The position numbers and the translations under genes were made by a program. The notes under the pieces are model-generated. The model was not told where the DNA came from and did no database searches. It was given only the letters and a program-made list of their open reading frames with translations. Below are positions 54,470 to 61,536 of a stretch of DNA of 64,000 bases, piece by piece. Every line of letters starts with the position of its first letter. The stretch's first letter is position 1. The DNA comes from a bacterium C-53 (GTDB lineage: Bacteria; Bacillota; Clostridia; Lachnospirales; Lachnospiraceae), in NCBI GenBank assembly GCA_003612525.1, contig RAZD01000005.1, forward strand, positions 124,001 to 188,000. Direction: 5' to 3'.

Positions 54470-54578
54470 TTATCAGAAATGCTAAATTTAATAAAAAAGA
54501 TAAGTTTAACAAATAGGCTATTGACAATAACAGAAATGTTAAGTATAATTCAAATACAGAGCTTAACAAAAACGCTAA
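54470..54578. promoter_or_regulatory. Operator array and promoter of the element 1 xis-int genes
   Basis: Four copies of a 16-base motif like TTAACAGAAATGTTAA lie at 54470-54485, 54506-54521, 54527-54542 and 54563-54578 (consensus TTAACAnAAAnGnTAA, partly palindromic). TTGACA (54521-54526), a 17-base spacer and TATAAT (54544-54549) drive xis-int rightward; the third repeat fills the spacer. The minus-strand operon starts on the other side, so both directions could be repressed by the XRE protein. Confidence 0.65.
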
Positions 54579-54597
54579 ACAAAAAGGAGGATATTGA

Positions 54598-54789
54598 ATG
54601 AGGAATGAACTATTTGTAACTGCCGGGGAGGTAGCGCAGGAGTTGGGCGTTTCCAAACCATTTGCTTACAAATTAGTACGACAGATGAATGAGGAACTGG
54701 AAGAGAAAGGTTTTATCACAATCGCCGGACGTGTCAGCAGAAAATATTATGAAGAAAAATTCTATGGCATGGCGCAGGCGGCGAACTAA
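54598..54789 (+). CDS. Excisionase-like HTH protein of element 1
   Basis: A 63-residue DNA-binding protein with an excisionase/MerR-like helix-turn-helix: ELFVTAGEVAQELGVSKPFAYKLVRQMNEELEEKGFITIAGRVSRKYYEEKFYG. Such proteins bend att DNA to favour excision. It is 12 bases upstream of the integrase gene. AAGGAGG precedes ATG. A paralogue (59 residues) stands in the same place in element 2. Confidence 0.82.
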   Translation: MRNELFVTAGEVAQELGVSKPFAYKLVRQMNEELEEKGFITIAGRVSRKYYEEKFYGMAQAAN

Positions 54790-54801
54790 GGAGGGCGAAC
54801 T

Positions 54802-55887
54802 ATGGCGGCATATAAAGATGAACAGCGTGGAACATGGTATGTATCGTTCCATTATTATGACTGGACGGGGAAGAACTGTCGGAAAGTCAAGAGAGGTTTT
54901 AAAACCAAAAGAGAAGCTACGGAGTGGGAACATCATTTCCGCATGAAAGAAGCGGCTGACTTGGATATGACTTTCGGGGAATTTGTGCAGGCGTATACAA
55001 GAGATATGAAGCCGAAGCTGAAGCACAATACTTGGCTGACAAAGGAGCATATCTTACGCACAAAATTGCTACCGTACTTTGAGAACAAGAAAATGTGCGA
55101 TATTCGTGCAAAAGATATTATCCAGTGGCAGAATGAGCAGATTTCCTATCGTGATGAAAAGGGAAAGCCCTATGCGCCGACTTATCTGAAAACTCTGCAA
55201 TCAGAATTGAGCGCATTGTTTAATCATGCGGTACGGTTCTACGAATTAAAGAGCAATCCTGTTGTCAAAGCCGGGCCGCTTGGGAAAGGGAAAGCAGAGG
55301 AAATGCTTTTTTGGACGAAGGAGGAATATCTGAAATTCATTGAAGCAGTAAAAGACAAGCCATATTCCTATCAAGCATTTCAAATTTTATACTGGTGTGG
55401 CTTGCGTGTTGGCGAACTTTTAGCACTCACGCCGCAGGATATAGATTTTGATAACAAGGTCATTCGGATAACAAAATCTTATCAGCGGTTAGAGGGAAAA
55501 GATGTGGTAACAGACCCAAAGACACCGAAAAGCAAGCGCAATGTCAGTATGCCGGACTTTTTGTGTGAGGAATTAAAAGAGTATCTCGGCAGGCTGTACG
55601 GACTTCTCCCGACTGACCGTATCTTTCATCTGACAAAAAGTTTCCTACACCATGAAATGACGAGAGGGGCAGGGAAAGCAGGGGTAAAGCGCATTAGAAT
55701 CCACGATTTAAGGCATTCGCACGTTTCGTTGTTAATCAGCATGGGATTTTCAGCGGTATCAATCGGGAACAGGGTAGGGCATGAAAGCGTGGATATTACG
55801 TTTCGATACGCCCATATGTTCCCGACAGAACAGATACAAATGGCAGAGTTGCTGAACGCAGAGTTTAAGGAGGGTACAAAAGAATGA
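54802..55887 (+). CDS. Tyrosine recombinase (integrase) of element 1
   Basis: A 361-residue integrase. An N-terminal arm-binding domain (KDEQRGTWYVSFHYYDWTGKNCRKVKRGFKTKREATEWEHHF), a SAM-like core-binding domain (residues 60-165) and a catalytic domain: LYWCGLRVGELLAL (Arg I), IHDLRHSHVSLLIS (HxxR), GHESVDITFRYAHMF (His and Tyr nucleophile). It integrates and excises the element. Located mid-element, with cargo between it and the left end. Overlaps mobC by 4 bases. Confidence 0.95.
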   Translation: MAAYKDEQRGTWYVSFHYYDWTGKNCRKVKRGFKTKREATEWEHHFRMKEAADLDMTFGEFVQAYTRDMKPKLKHNTWLTKEHILRTKLLPYFENKKMCDIRAKDIIQWQNEQISYRDEKGKPYAPTYLKTLQSELSALFNHAVRFYELKSNPVVKAGPLGKGKAEEMLFWTKEEYLKFIEAVKDKPYSYQAFQILYWCGLRVGELLALTPQDIDFDNKVIRITKSYQRLEGKDVVTDPKTPKSKRNVSMPDFLCEELKEYLGRLYGLLPTDRIFHLTKSFLHHEMTRGAGKAGVKRIRIHDLRHSHVSLLISMGFSAVSIGNRVGHESVDITFRYAHMFPTEQIQMAELLNAEFKEGTKE

Positions 55888-56273
55888 GCGGCACACACAA
55901 ATATCCAACAATCAGTTTTCGCATTTCTCCCAGAGAACGGGAAGAAATTGAAGCAAAGATTTTTGCAAGCGGCATGAAAAAGAAAGATTATTTTGTTCGT
56001 TCCTGTATTTACAATCGCGTATGCGTGGTGGGGAAGAAAGAAACGGTATATCAGATTGTGGAAAAATTGCAGGAAATGCAGAGCCGTATGGAAGAACTGG
56101 CAGAGCAGATAAAAGGCGAAAAGCCGGAGGTCACTACCAAAGAAATCAGAGAATTACAGACGACATATGAGGATATGTTGAAAGCAATCCTTTGGGTATT
56201 GGACGGAGCAAAATATCTGTGGCAGGGAAGCACCAACGGAGAAGAAAAAAGCCCCAACAGCGGCAACTGTTAG
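55884..56273 (+). CDS. MobC-like relaxosome protein of element 1
   Basis: A 129-residue protein with a ribbon-helix-helix-like N-terminus (YPTISFRISPREREEIEAKIFASGMKKKDYFVRSCIYNRVCVVG) and helical C-terminus. It resembles MobC-type accessory proteins that help the relaxase nick oriT. Same position in element 2 (62624-62947). Overlaps the int gene by 4 bases. Confidence 0.8.
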   Translation: MSGTHKYPTISFRISPREREEIEAKIFASGMKKKDYFVRSCIYNRVCVVGKKETVYQIVEKLQEMQSRMEELAEQIKGEKPEVTTKEIRELQTTYEDMLKAILWVLDGAKYLWQGSTNGEEKSPNSGNC

Positions 56274-56333
56274 GGCTGTGATAATTGGAAAACCTCTGTT
56301 ATCAACCTCACAATACCAGTATAGCAGAGGGTT
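56250..56333. promoter_or_regulatory. Two hairpins upstream of repA
   Basis: AGCCCCAACAG/CTGTTAGGGCT (56250-56277, one mismatch) overlaps the end of mobC; AACCTCTG.../...CAGAGGGTT (56291-56333) follows. No T-run follows either. They may attenuate or process the transcript, or be part of a replication or transfer site. Confidence 0.45.
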
Positions 56334-56372
56334 CTTCCAGTGGCAACGATTTTTCAGAAATGGAGGGCATTT

Positions 56373-57350
56373 ATGGAAGAAACAAAAATCGAATTACAGT
56401 TGATTAAATTGTCGGAGATACAGTCGCAGGAAGTTTCTTGGCTGTGGTTTCCGTTTATACCCTATGGCAAGCTGACAATCGTACAAGGCGATCCGGGTGA
56501 CGGAAAGACAACATTTATTCTGAACATAGCGGCAAAACTGTCTAAGGGAGAAAGTTTAGGCGGTGGAATGAATCTTACAGAGCCTTTGAATGTAATCTAT
56601 CAGAGTGCAGAGGACGGTCTTGCCGATACGGTCAAGCCCCGATTGGAACAGGCAGGGGCAGACTGTGAGAAAATCTCTGTCATTGATGAAAAGATAAAAT
56701 CCCTTTCCATGATAGATGAACGCTTGGAAGAAGCTGTTATAAAGACGGGCGCAAAACTGCTGATTTTAGACCCGATACAAGCCTATTTAGGCGGCGGTAT
56801 GGATATGAACCGGGCGAATGAAGCAAGGGATATGACAAAGAAATTAGCGGCACTGGCAGAGAAATACCAGTGTGCGATTGTCCTTGTCGGGCATATGAAC
56901 AAGGCGGCAGGAAATAAGGCGGCATACCGGGGAATGGGTTCGATTGATTTCTTTGCAGTCGCTAGAAGCGTTCTCTTAGTTGGCAGGGTTGAGGGAGAAG
57001 AAAATATAAGGGCTGTGGTACAGATAAAAAATAACCTTGCGGCGTTCGGACACCCGAAAGCATTTGAATTATCGGAGAACGGTTTTGAATGGCTTGGAGA
57101 TTATGAGATTACCGCTGATGAAGTCTTAGGCGGTATTGCCCCGAAAGCAAATAAAATGGAACAGGCAAAGCGGCTGCTCCGGGAACTGGCAGAAACAAAC
57201 AATGCCATGCAGAGCAATGAGATTTTCGGTCTTGCAGACGAACAGGGCATATCGAAGCGGACACTGGAAAATGCAAAGAAAGAGTTAGGTGTCCGGGCAA
57301 AGCGGATAAACAATACATGGTATTGGGAACTGGATAAAATCAAACAGTGA
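56373..57350 (+). CDS. RepA-like AAA ATPase of element 1
   Basis: A 325-residue RecA-fold ATPase of the AAA_25/RepA helicase group. Walker A GDPGDGKTTFILNIAAKLS (near residue 40), Walker B LLILDPIQAYLGGG, and CAIVLVGHMNKAAGNKAAYRGMGSIDFFAVARSVLLVGRV. The C-terminal 80 residues carry a winged-helix-like module (NAMQSNEIFGLADEQGISKRTLENAKKELGVRAKRINNTWYWEL). It probably unwinds DNA for element replication after transfer. I start at ATG 56373, after GGAGGGC; the frame is open further upstream. Confidence 0.85.
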   Translation: MEETKIELQLIKLSEIQSQEVSWLWFPFIPYGKLTIVQGDPGDGKTTFILNIAAKLSKGESLGGGMNLTEPLNVIYQSAEDGLADTVKPRLEQAGADCEKISVIDEKIKSLSMIDERLEEAVIKTGAKLLILDPIQAYLGGGMDMNRANEARDMTKKLAALAEKYQCAIVLVGHMNKAAGNKAAYRGMGSIDFFAVARSVLLVGRVEGEENIRAVVQIKNNLAAFGHPKAFELSENGFEWLGDYEITADEVLGGIAPKANKMEQAKRLLRELAETNNAMQSNEIFGLADEQGISKRTLENAKKELGVRAKRINNTWYWELDKIKQ

Positions 57351-57685
57351 CGGACAGGCAAGGTAACAGCGCAACAATGCAGAGTATTAGAATTTTGCAC
57401 TCTTGAAGATTGCAAGGTTGCAAAAATTATAGACATTGCAATGTTGCGCTGTTGGGAGAAAGCCGGAAAGCGGCGGTATCAAGGCGGCGAAAAGCCGCCC
57501 CGTCCGTTAGGACGGTATGCTGTCCAACGGACAGCTTGCCCCCGGCAGGGCGCAAAACCCGCTTGCGGGTTGTATTTTTGTTGGCGTAGCTGACAAAAGT
57601 GCTTTTGCGTTACTTTCGCAGAAAGTAACAAAGGCTATGCGCCGTATCCGGCGCTCATTACCCGATAGGGAGAAAGGAAAATTTA
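57351..57685. other. Hairpin-rich region before mob, candidate oriT/replication origin
   Basis: A 335-base gap with dense inverted repeats. AACAGCGCAACAATGC (57365-57380) is nearly complementary to 57438-57453, with several TTGCA words between. Then come stems GGCGGC/GCCGCC (57483-57499), CCGTCC/GGACGG (57500-57515), GCTGTCC/GGACAGC (57519-57535), AACCCGC/GCGGGTT (57556-57571), GTTACTTTC/GAAAGTAAC (57609-57629) and GCGCCG/CGGCGC (57639-57654). Lying directly before a relaxase gene, it is the best candidate for oriT, possibly with an origin. Confidence 0.55.
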
Positions 57686-59056
57686 TTGAAGCGGACAATC
57701 AGCGTTATGACAGGGAAAGGCTCTGTCAACCATAACAGCAGAAAATTCCACGCAAAGAACACTGACCCGGAGCGGAGTTGTCTGAACGTGGAATACTGCA
57801 ACGAAAATATCAAAGACATATACCACGAATTATTTGATGAAGCACTTGCCCGATACAATGAAAAGCAGACCAGAAGTGACCGCCGGATTGATGATTACTA
57901 TGAGAAAATCTGTTCCGGCAAACAGGAAAAGCCATTCCATGAGATTATTTTGCAAATTGGGAATAAAGACGATATGGGAGCAAAAACAGAGGACGGACAG
58001 CTTGCGGCAAAAATACTTGATAAATATATGCAGGACTTTCAGCAGCGCAATCCTACATTGAGGGTGTTCTCTGCTTATCTTCACATGGACGAAGCAACGC
58101 CACATCTGCATATAGATTTTATACCCTATACGACTGGAAGCAAGCGGGGACTTGAAACAAGGGTATCATTAAAAAAGGCACTGGCAGAACTCGGCTTCAA
58201 AGGCGGCACAAGGAGCGAAACAGAGCGTAACCAGTGGGTAGCGGCAGAAAAAGAACGGCTTGCGGATATTATGCTAAAGTATGATATTGAGTGGGAGAAA
58301 AAGGGAACACATGAGAAGCATTTATCTGTTTTGGATTTTGAGAAAAAGGAGCGACAGAAAGAGGTTGCGGAACTGGAACAGACAATCTCCGGCAGTAAAA
58401 AGGAATTATCCAATATTCTTCATCAGCAGATTGCGGCAGGACAGGAAACGGAGCAGATACGGAAAGAGGGCGAAGCAATCCGGCAGGAAGTATCGGAACT
58501 TACCGCAACAAATCATCTGCTGAAAGAGCAAACGGAAACACTGACAGGGGATAAAGAAAAGCTGTTATCCGAAAATGAAAAATTGGAGAAACAGCAGAAA
58601 AAGTTACAGCAGGAAATCAACAAAATGGTGCAGTCAAAGGAAGTCATGGAGCGCAATATTCATGCCTATGATGAAGATGTAAAATGGCAGTTGGCAGAGC
58701 CGGGGGCATTGATGAGCGCAAAGGCATACCGGGATAAAAAGGCTTTACCGCTTGTGGAGAAATTGAAGGAAGTGGTAAAAAATCTGACTATCAAATGCGT
58801 ACAGCTTACAGAGCAGTGCAGGAAGCTGACCGCCAAAGTGGACGGGCAAAAGGAGCAGATTAGCCGCTTGACGGATAAGGTCATGGAGCAGAGCGATGCC
58901 ATAGACCGCTTGCAGGAAAAAGCGTCTGATTTTGGGCGTTTGGAGCGTCATTTCGGCAGAGAGCAGGTGCAGTTGATAGTGGAACAGTTAAAGGCGTTAG
59001 AACAGGCAGAAAAGGCAATTAAACGCCCGAAGCGTGCCTTTGAAATGAGCCGATAG
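57686..59056 (+). CDS. Mob/Pre-type relaxase of element 1
   Basis: A 456-residue mobilization relaxase. The N-terminal 200 residues hold the relaxase domain: HNSRKFHAKNTDPERSCLNVEYC (motif I), FHEIILQIGN and AYLHMDEATPHLHIDFIPY (the HxDExxPHxH metal motif). From about residue 235 a long coiled coil follows (LEQTISGSKKELSNILHQQIAAGQETEQIRKEGEAIRQEVSELTATNHLLKEQTETL...), common in MOBV proteins. It nicks oriT and pilots the strand through a helper conjugation pore. The start is TTG with GGGAGAAAGGA upstream. Confidence 0.9.
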   Translation: MKRTISVMTGKGSVNHNSRKFHAKNTDPERSCLNVEYCNENIKDIYHELFDEALARYNEKQTRSDRRIDDYYEKICSGKQEKPFHEIILQIGNKDDMGAKTEDGQLAAKILDKYMQDFQQRNPTLRVFSAYLHMDEATPHLHIDFIPYTTGSKRGLETRVSLKKALAELGFKGGTRSETERNQWVAAEKERLADIMLKYDIEWEKKGTHEKHLSVLDFEKKERQKEVAELEQTISGSKKELSNILHQQIAAGQETEQIRKEGEAIRQEVSELTATNHLLKEQTETLTGDKEKLLSENEKLEKQQKKLQQEINKMVQSKEVMERNIHAYDEDVKWQLAEPGALMSAKAYRDKKALPLVEKLKEVVKNLTIKCVQLTEQCRKLTAKVDGQKEQISRLTDKVMEQSDAIDRLQEKASDFGRLERHFGREQVQLIVEQLKALEQAEKAIKRPKRAFEMSR

Positions 59057-59071
59057 GAAAGAGAGGATTGA

Positions 59072-59392
59072 TTGGATATGACGGATATGGAGAAGAAAGT
59101 CATGGTGCGGCTGTGTACTAAAATCGTAGCAGAAACAGACCTATACGAAACGGATAAGGAAGTGCAGAATCTGATAGACTGGGTATGTTTATCGGAGCAA
59201 ATAAAAGAAAACAATAATACAATCCGTAATCTGACCGGGGAATATAAGAAGATAGAGCCGGATTGCCGGGAGGGAGTGCGGGCGCAGTTGGAGCGCATGA
59301 AAGAACTCTGCAAAGAGCGCAATAATCTGTATGAAAAGCAGAATGATTTGAAAGGGCAGAAACAGAAGATTGAGAAGTCGTTGGAACGATAA
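59072..59392 (+). CDS. Small helical protein, unknown function
   Basis: A 106-residue soluble, highly charged protein that is mostly coiled-coil-like (LSEQIKENNNTIRNLTGEYKKIEPDCREGVRAQLERMKELCKERNNLYEKQNDLKGQKQKIEKSLER). I do not recognise a family. It starts 15 bases after mob and has a GAGAGG site before a TTG start (ATG 59078 is the alternative). It may be a mobilization accessory protein. A weak hairpin (GGACA/TGTCC, 59401-59422, then ATATTTTTT) follows. Confidence 0.6.
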   Translation: MDMTDMEKKVMVRLCTKIVAETDLYETDKEVQNLIDWVCLSEQIKENNNTIRNLTGEYKKIEPDCREGVRAQLERMKELCKERNNLYEKQNDLKGQKQKIEKSLER

Positions 59393-59400
59393 AAAGTGTG

Positions 59401-59432
59401 GGACATGGCGGTAGCTGTGTCCTATATTTTTT
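59401..59432 (+). terminator. Weak terminator after the mob operon
   Basis: GGACA (59401-59405) pairs with TGTCC (59418-59422), with extra GC pairs inside, followed by ATATTTTTT. Confidence 0.5.
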
Positions 59433-59510
59433 GTGGCAAACTGTGTGATAGTATGCTATACTGAAGGAAATAAATCGGGATATTTATATCGGCGAAAGGG
59501 GAAAGATTAT

Positions 59511-59861
59511 ATGGCAGGAATTATTATATATTTGGTAATCTCTTTTTTAACATCACTAATTTTTGTAGTTCTTGGTATTAGTCAATATAAGTCCGAAAAA
59601 CCTGTATCTCTGAATACAGGTGAGAAACCACCGTGCGAAGATGAATTAACAGATGTATTAGAGTGGAATCGTAAACATGGTAAAAATCTTATAATATATG
59701 GCTGTGTGCTTTTCCTAACACTTTCTGTTTTTGTTTATTTTATTGAGAAATATGATTACATTGCAGTTCAGATAAATTTATTTATTTTGGTGATTTTGGG
59801 AGAAGTAGCGTGGCTTGAAATTCAACATAATATACTAAAAAAGAAATTAATAAAAAAATAG
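59511..59861 (+). CDS. Small membrane protein, unknown function
   Basis: A 116-residue protein with three membrane segments (GIIIYLVISFLTSLIFVVLGI; LIIYGCVLFLTLSVFVYFI; IAVQINLFILVILGEVAWL) and a basic C-terminus (NILKKKLIKK). No family recognised. AT-rich. I start at ATG 59511 after GGCGAAAGGGG; 26 more upstream codons are open but lack a site. It is the last gene before the element 1 right end and could be cargo. Confidence 0.6.
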   Translation: MAGIIIYLVISFLTSLIFVVLGISQYKSEKPVSLNTGEKPPCEDELTDVLEWNRKHGKNLIIYGCVLFLTLSVFVYFIEKYDYIAVQINLFILVILGEVAWLEIQHNILKKKLIKK

Positions 59862-60086
59862 TAGAGACAAAAATTGATGCTTTTTTACTGAAAAACTCGA
59901 CAATTTCAATTTGTCGAGAAAATTACTTGCAGAGTATTGTTACGCTTTAGAACGTCGGAGATGCTTGTTATTCAAGCGGTTGGCAGTACAAAAATGGAGT
60001 TGGCGGTACTTTATATCGCTATCGTTCAAATATGGTATATGTTGCGTAACGGGAGTGGCTACATATTTCCCTGTTAATGCAATAAT

Positions 60087-60108
60087 TACATGGTGCTAGC
60101 ACCATGTA
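60087..60108. repeat. Perfect 22-base palindrome near the element 1 right end
   Basis: TACATGGTGCT followed directly by its reverse complement, 25 bases before the right arm repeats. A dimeric protein site, perhaps for excision control or replication, is likely. Confidence 0.6.
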
Positions 60109-60133
60109 GATATGGCAGTCAAGGAGAAAATCT

Positions 60134-60153
60134 GTGATACCCATATGATACCT
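60134..60153. repeat. Paired GATACC arm-type repeat, right end of element 1
   Basis: GTGATACCCATATGATACCT, matching the left-end copy at 51321-51340 in 17 of 20 bases with the same 11-base period. Confidence 0.55.
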
Positions 60154-60255
60154 GTTTGTTCTGAAACTGTAAATACGGCGTAAAATATGAATATTATAGC
60201 TATGAAAACCCTTAAAAAGCAATCAGATATTTAACAATTATGTTATAGTTATAGG

Positions 60256-60263
60256 GAGTTCGA
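60256..60263. repeat. Putative att core at the element 1/element 2 junction
   Basis: GAGTTCGA followed by GTGA reads Glu-Phe-Glu-stop, like the end of guaA. Downstream, arm-like GGCAAC repeats begin 64 bases after it; at the left end of element 1 the GATACC arms begin 62 bases after the core. Confidence 0.45.
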
Positions 60264-60327
60264 GTGATGAAATGGGCTTTATGAAGCTAGTATTTATGCG
60301 GTTTACAAACAAATTTGTTTAGGTACT

Positions 60328-60344
60328 GGCAACGATTTGGCAAC
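60328..60344. repeat. Paired GGCAAC arm-type repeat, left end of element 2
   Basis: GGCAACGATTTGGCAAC: two GGCAAC units 11 bases apart, the same period as the GATACC pairs of element 1. Probably an arm site for the element 2 integrase. Confidence 0.5.
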
Positions 60345-60391
60345 ATTTTCAACATCACGCACTAAATAATTACATCAATGGCATAGGAAAA

Positions 60392-60440
60392 ACCTTGCTG
60401 ATTTTCAGATATGGAAACTGAATATCGGCAAGGTCTTTTT
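60392..60440. terminator. Bidirectional terminator downstream of the element 2 regulator gene
   Basis: ACCTTGCTGATTTTCAG and CTGAATATCGGCAAGGT form a 17-pair stem with two imperfect pairs, flanked by A-runs on the left and TTTTT on the right, so it can stop transcription in both directions. Confidence 0.85.
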
Positions 60441-60444
60441 ATGC

Positions 60445-61005
60445 TTATTTCTGCTTTTTCTTTTTAGACGTTTTCTTTTCTTCTTTCTCGATTTTCTGAA
60501 ATTCCTCCATGAGCATATCACTGACCGCCTGTGAGGGAACTTTCGCCCAATGCTTTGAGGTGTTCAGTTCCGGGTACTTGTACCGCCACTGGTCGTATTC
60601 CTCTTTTGTAATCTCGCCCTGTTCCAGTTTGGCGGCTTGCTCCTGCCATGCGTGGAACATATCGAACATGGACGTATAGGTGGAATAGTCGGACTTGTCA
60701 AGGTGCAGGCAGATTTCCCCGTCAATCTCCCCGATTTTCAGCCCGTACATATCTTCCAATGCAAAGAGCGTGTGCATAAGCCCGGTATAGGTATCAATAT
60801 CCGGCACGGTGAGGGCGTGGGTGCTTACATCAAAGATACCCGCCATTTCTTTTACAAGGTCGTGCTTTGGTGTCCTTGCTTCGGTTTCATATTGTGCCAT
60901 GCGGACATCAGAGGTCTTTCCGAGAAAACCGAGGATTTCGCCTAACTGTTTCTGTGTCATGCCTTTTCGGTTGCGGAAAAAGCGGATACGTTTGCCGATT
61001 GCCAT
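60445..61005 (-). CDS. XRE-family regulator of element 2
   Basis: A 186-residue regulator: Cro/C1 HTH (IGKRIRFFRNRKGMTQKQLGEILGFLGKTSDVRMAQYETEARTPKHDLVKEMAGIFDVS), a middle region (YTGLMHTLFALEDMYGLKIGEIDGEICLHLDKSDY) that may sense a signal, and a Lys-rich tail (EKKTSKKKKQK). LEQGEITKEEYDQWRYKYP is shared in pattern with the element 1 regulator. A strong GGAGG site precedes ATG. Its mRNA would carry a structured leader (61034-61166), and three operator-like repeats lie upstream, so autorepression is likely. Confidence 0.9.
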   Translation of the reverse strand: MAIGKRIRFFRNRKGMTQKQLGEILGFLGKTSDVRMAQYETEARTPKHDLVKEMAGIFDVSTHALTVPDIDTYTGLMHTLFALEDMYGLKIGEIDGEICLHLDKSDYSTYTSMFDMFHAWQEQAAKLEQGEITKEEYDQWRYKYPELNTSKHWAKVPSQAVSDMLMEEFQKIEKEEKKTSKKKKQK

Positions 61006-61033
61006 AATAAAACCTCCGTTATTGTGAAGTGAG

Positions 61034-61166
61034 GTAAAGTCATGCCAGCTTGATTACGCTCCGCTTCATCTCGCTGTGGCGGTGCGCCATATACGCCTGT
61101 CAGAAAGCAGTTCAGCGTGTGCAAGCACCCGCCGTCCTGTTTTCTTCCAGTCGTGCATGACTTTAC
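61034..61166 (-). ncRNA. Candidate structured leader of the element 2 regulator mRNA
   Basis: GTAAAGTCATGC (61034-61045) and GCATGACTTTAC (61155-61166) are perfectly complementary over 12 bases and enclose 109 bases with internal stems such as TGGCG/CGCCA. In the regulator transcript this would form a closed structure ending about 28 bases before the start codon. A 30-codon frame (61066-61158) lies inside but has no ribosome site. Confidence 0.4.
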
Positions 61167-61318
61167 TTAAACAAATCTGTTGAAGTTAGTATAACATGGT
61201 GCAATAGGAATAGCAAGAATAACTTAAATAAAAAAAGTTAAGATTTTCTTGAAAACCACTTGACTTTACGGAATTTATTTAGTATTCTATATGCAACACT
61301 TAAACAAAAACAGTTAAG
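61166..61318. promoter_or_regulatory. Operator array and promoter of the element 2 xis-int genes
   Basis: Three copies of a 20-base palindromic motif: 61166-61185, 61223-61242 and 61299-61318, the last being CTTAAACAAAAACAGTTAAG (core CTTAAA...GTTnAAG). TTGACT (61260-61265), a 17-base spacer and TATTCT (61283-61288) drive xis-int; operators lie on both sides of it. The XRE protein is the likely ligand. The first copy abuts the structured leader. Confidence 0.65.
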
Positions 61319-61341
61319 CATTGAAAGGAGAGGGTATCTGA

Positions 61342-61521
61342 ATGATGGAAAAATTATTTATGACAGTGGAGGAAGTGGCAGCGGAACTGCGTGTGTCGAA
61401 GTCAAAAGCCTATCAGATTGTAAGGGAACTGAACGCAGAAATGCAGAAACAGGGCTATCTGACGGTGGCAGGACGTGTGAACGCTACATTTTTTCATAAA
61501 AAAGTATGTTACAGCGATTAG
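61342..61521 (+). CDS. Excisionase-like HTH protein of element 2
   Basis: A 59-residue protein: LFMTVEEVAAELRVSKSKAYQIVRELNAEMQKQGYLTVAGRVNATFFHKKVCYSD. The same excisionase-type helix-turn-helix and position as the 63-residue protein at 54598 (shared pattern EVAxELxVSKxxAYxxVRxxNxExxxxGxxTxAGRV). GGAGAGGG lies 7 bases before ATG. It precedes the integrase by 15 bases and probably promotes excision. Confidence 0.8.
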   Translation: MMEKLFMTVEEVAAELRVSKSKAYQIVRELNAEMQKQGYLTVAGRVNATFFHKKVCYSD

Positions 61522-61536
61522 AAGGGAGATGATGAA

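Larger units (their letters stand above)
51251..60263. mobile_element. Integrative mobilizable element 1 at guaA
   Basis: About 9.0 kb between two GAGTTCGA cores (51251-51258 in guaA and 60256-60263). It carries a minus-strand cargo operon (two acetyltransferases, XRE regulator, P-loop ATPase), xis, a tyrosine integrase, mobC, repA, a Mob-type relaxase and two small genes. There are no type IV secretion genes, so it would need a helper. Paired GATACC repeats occur near both ends (51321-51340 and 60134-60153). The boundaries are inferred from these repeats and gene content; the core match is short. Confidence 0.65.
59862..60444. other. Junction region between elements 1 and 2
   Basis: A 583-base stretch without a gene. 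In order: hairpin CTCGACAA/TTGTCGAG (59896-59918), a perfect 22-base palindrome (60087-60108), GATACC arm repeats (60134-60153), putative core GAGTTCGA (60256-60263), GGCAAC arm repeats (60328-60344) and a bidirectional terminator (60392-60440). Nothing else is recognised. Confidence 0.65.

Noticed and set aside
56341-56351. GGCAACGATTT identical to part of the element 2 arm repeat
   Set aside because: Only one GGCAAC unit is present and it lies in the mobC-repA gap of element 1, away from an end; likely chance or a minor relic.
59862-60444. tRNA gene as integration site (TTCGAG resembles a T-arm)
   Set aside because: No cloverleaf can be built around 60256; the match to the guaA end explains the sequence better.
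61066-61158. A 30-codon minus-strand frame inside the structured leader (begins MHDWKKTGRR)
   Set aside because: No ribosome site precedes it and its ends coincide with the inverted repeat rather than with translation signals; kept only as a note on the leader.
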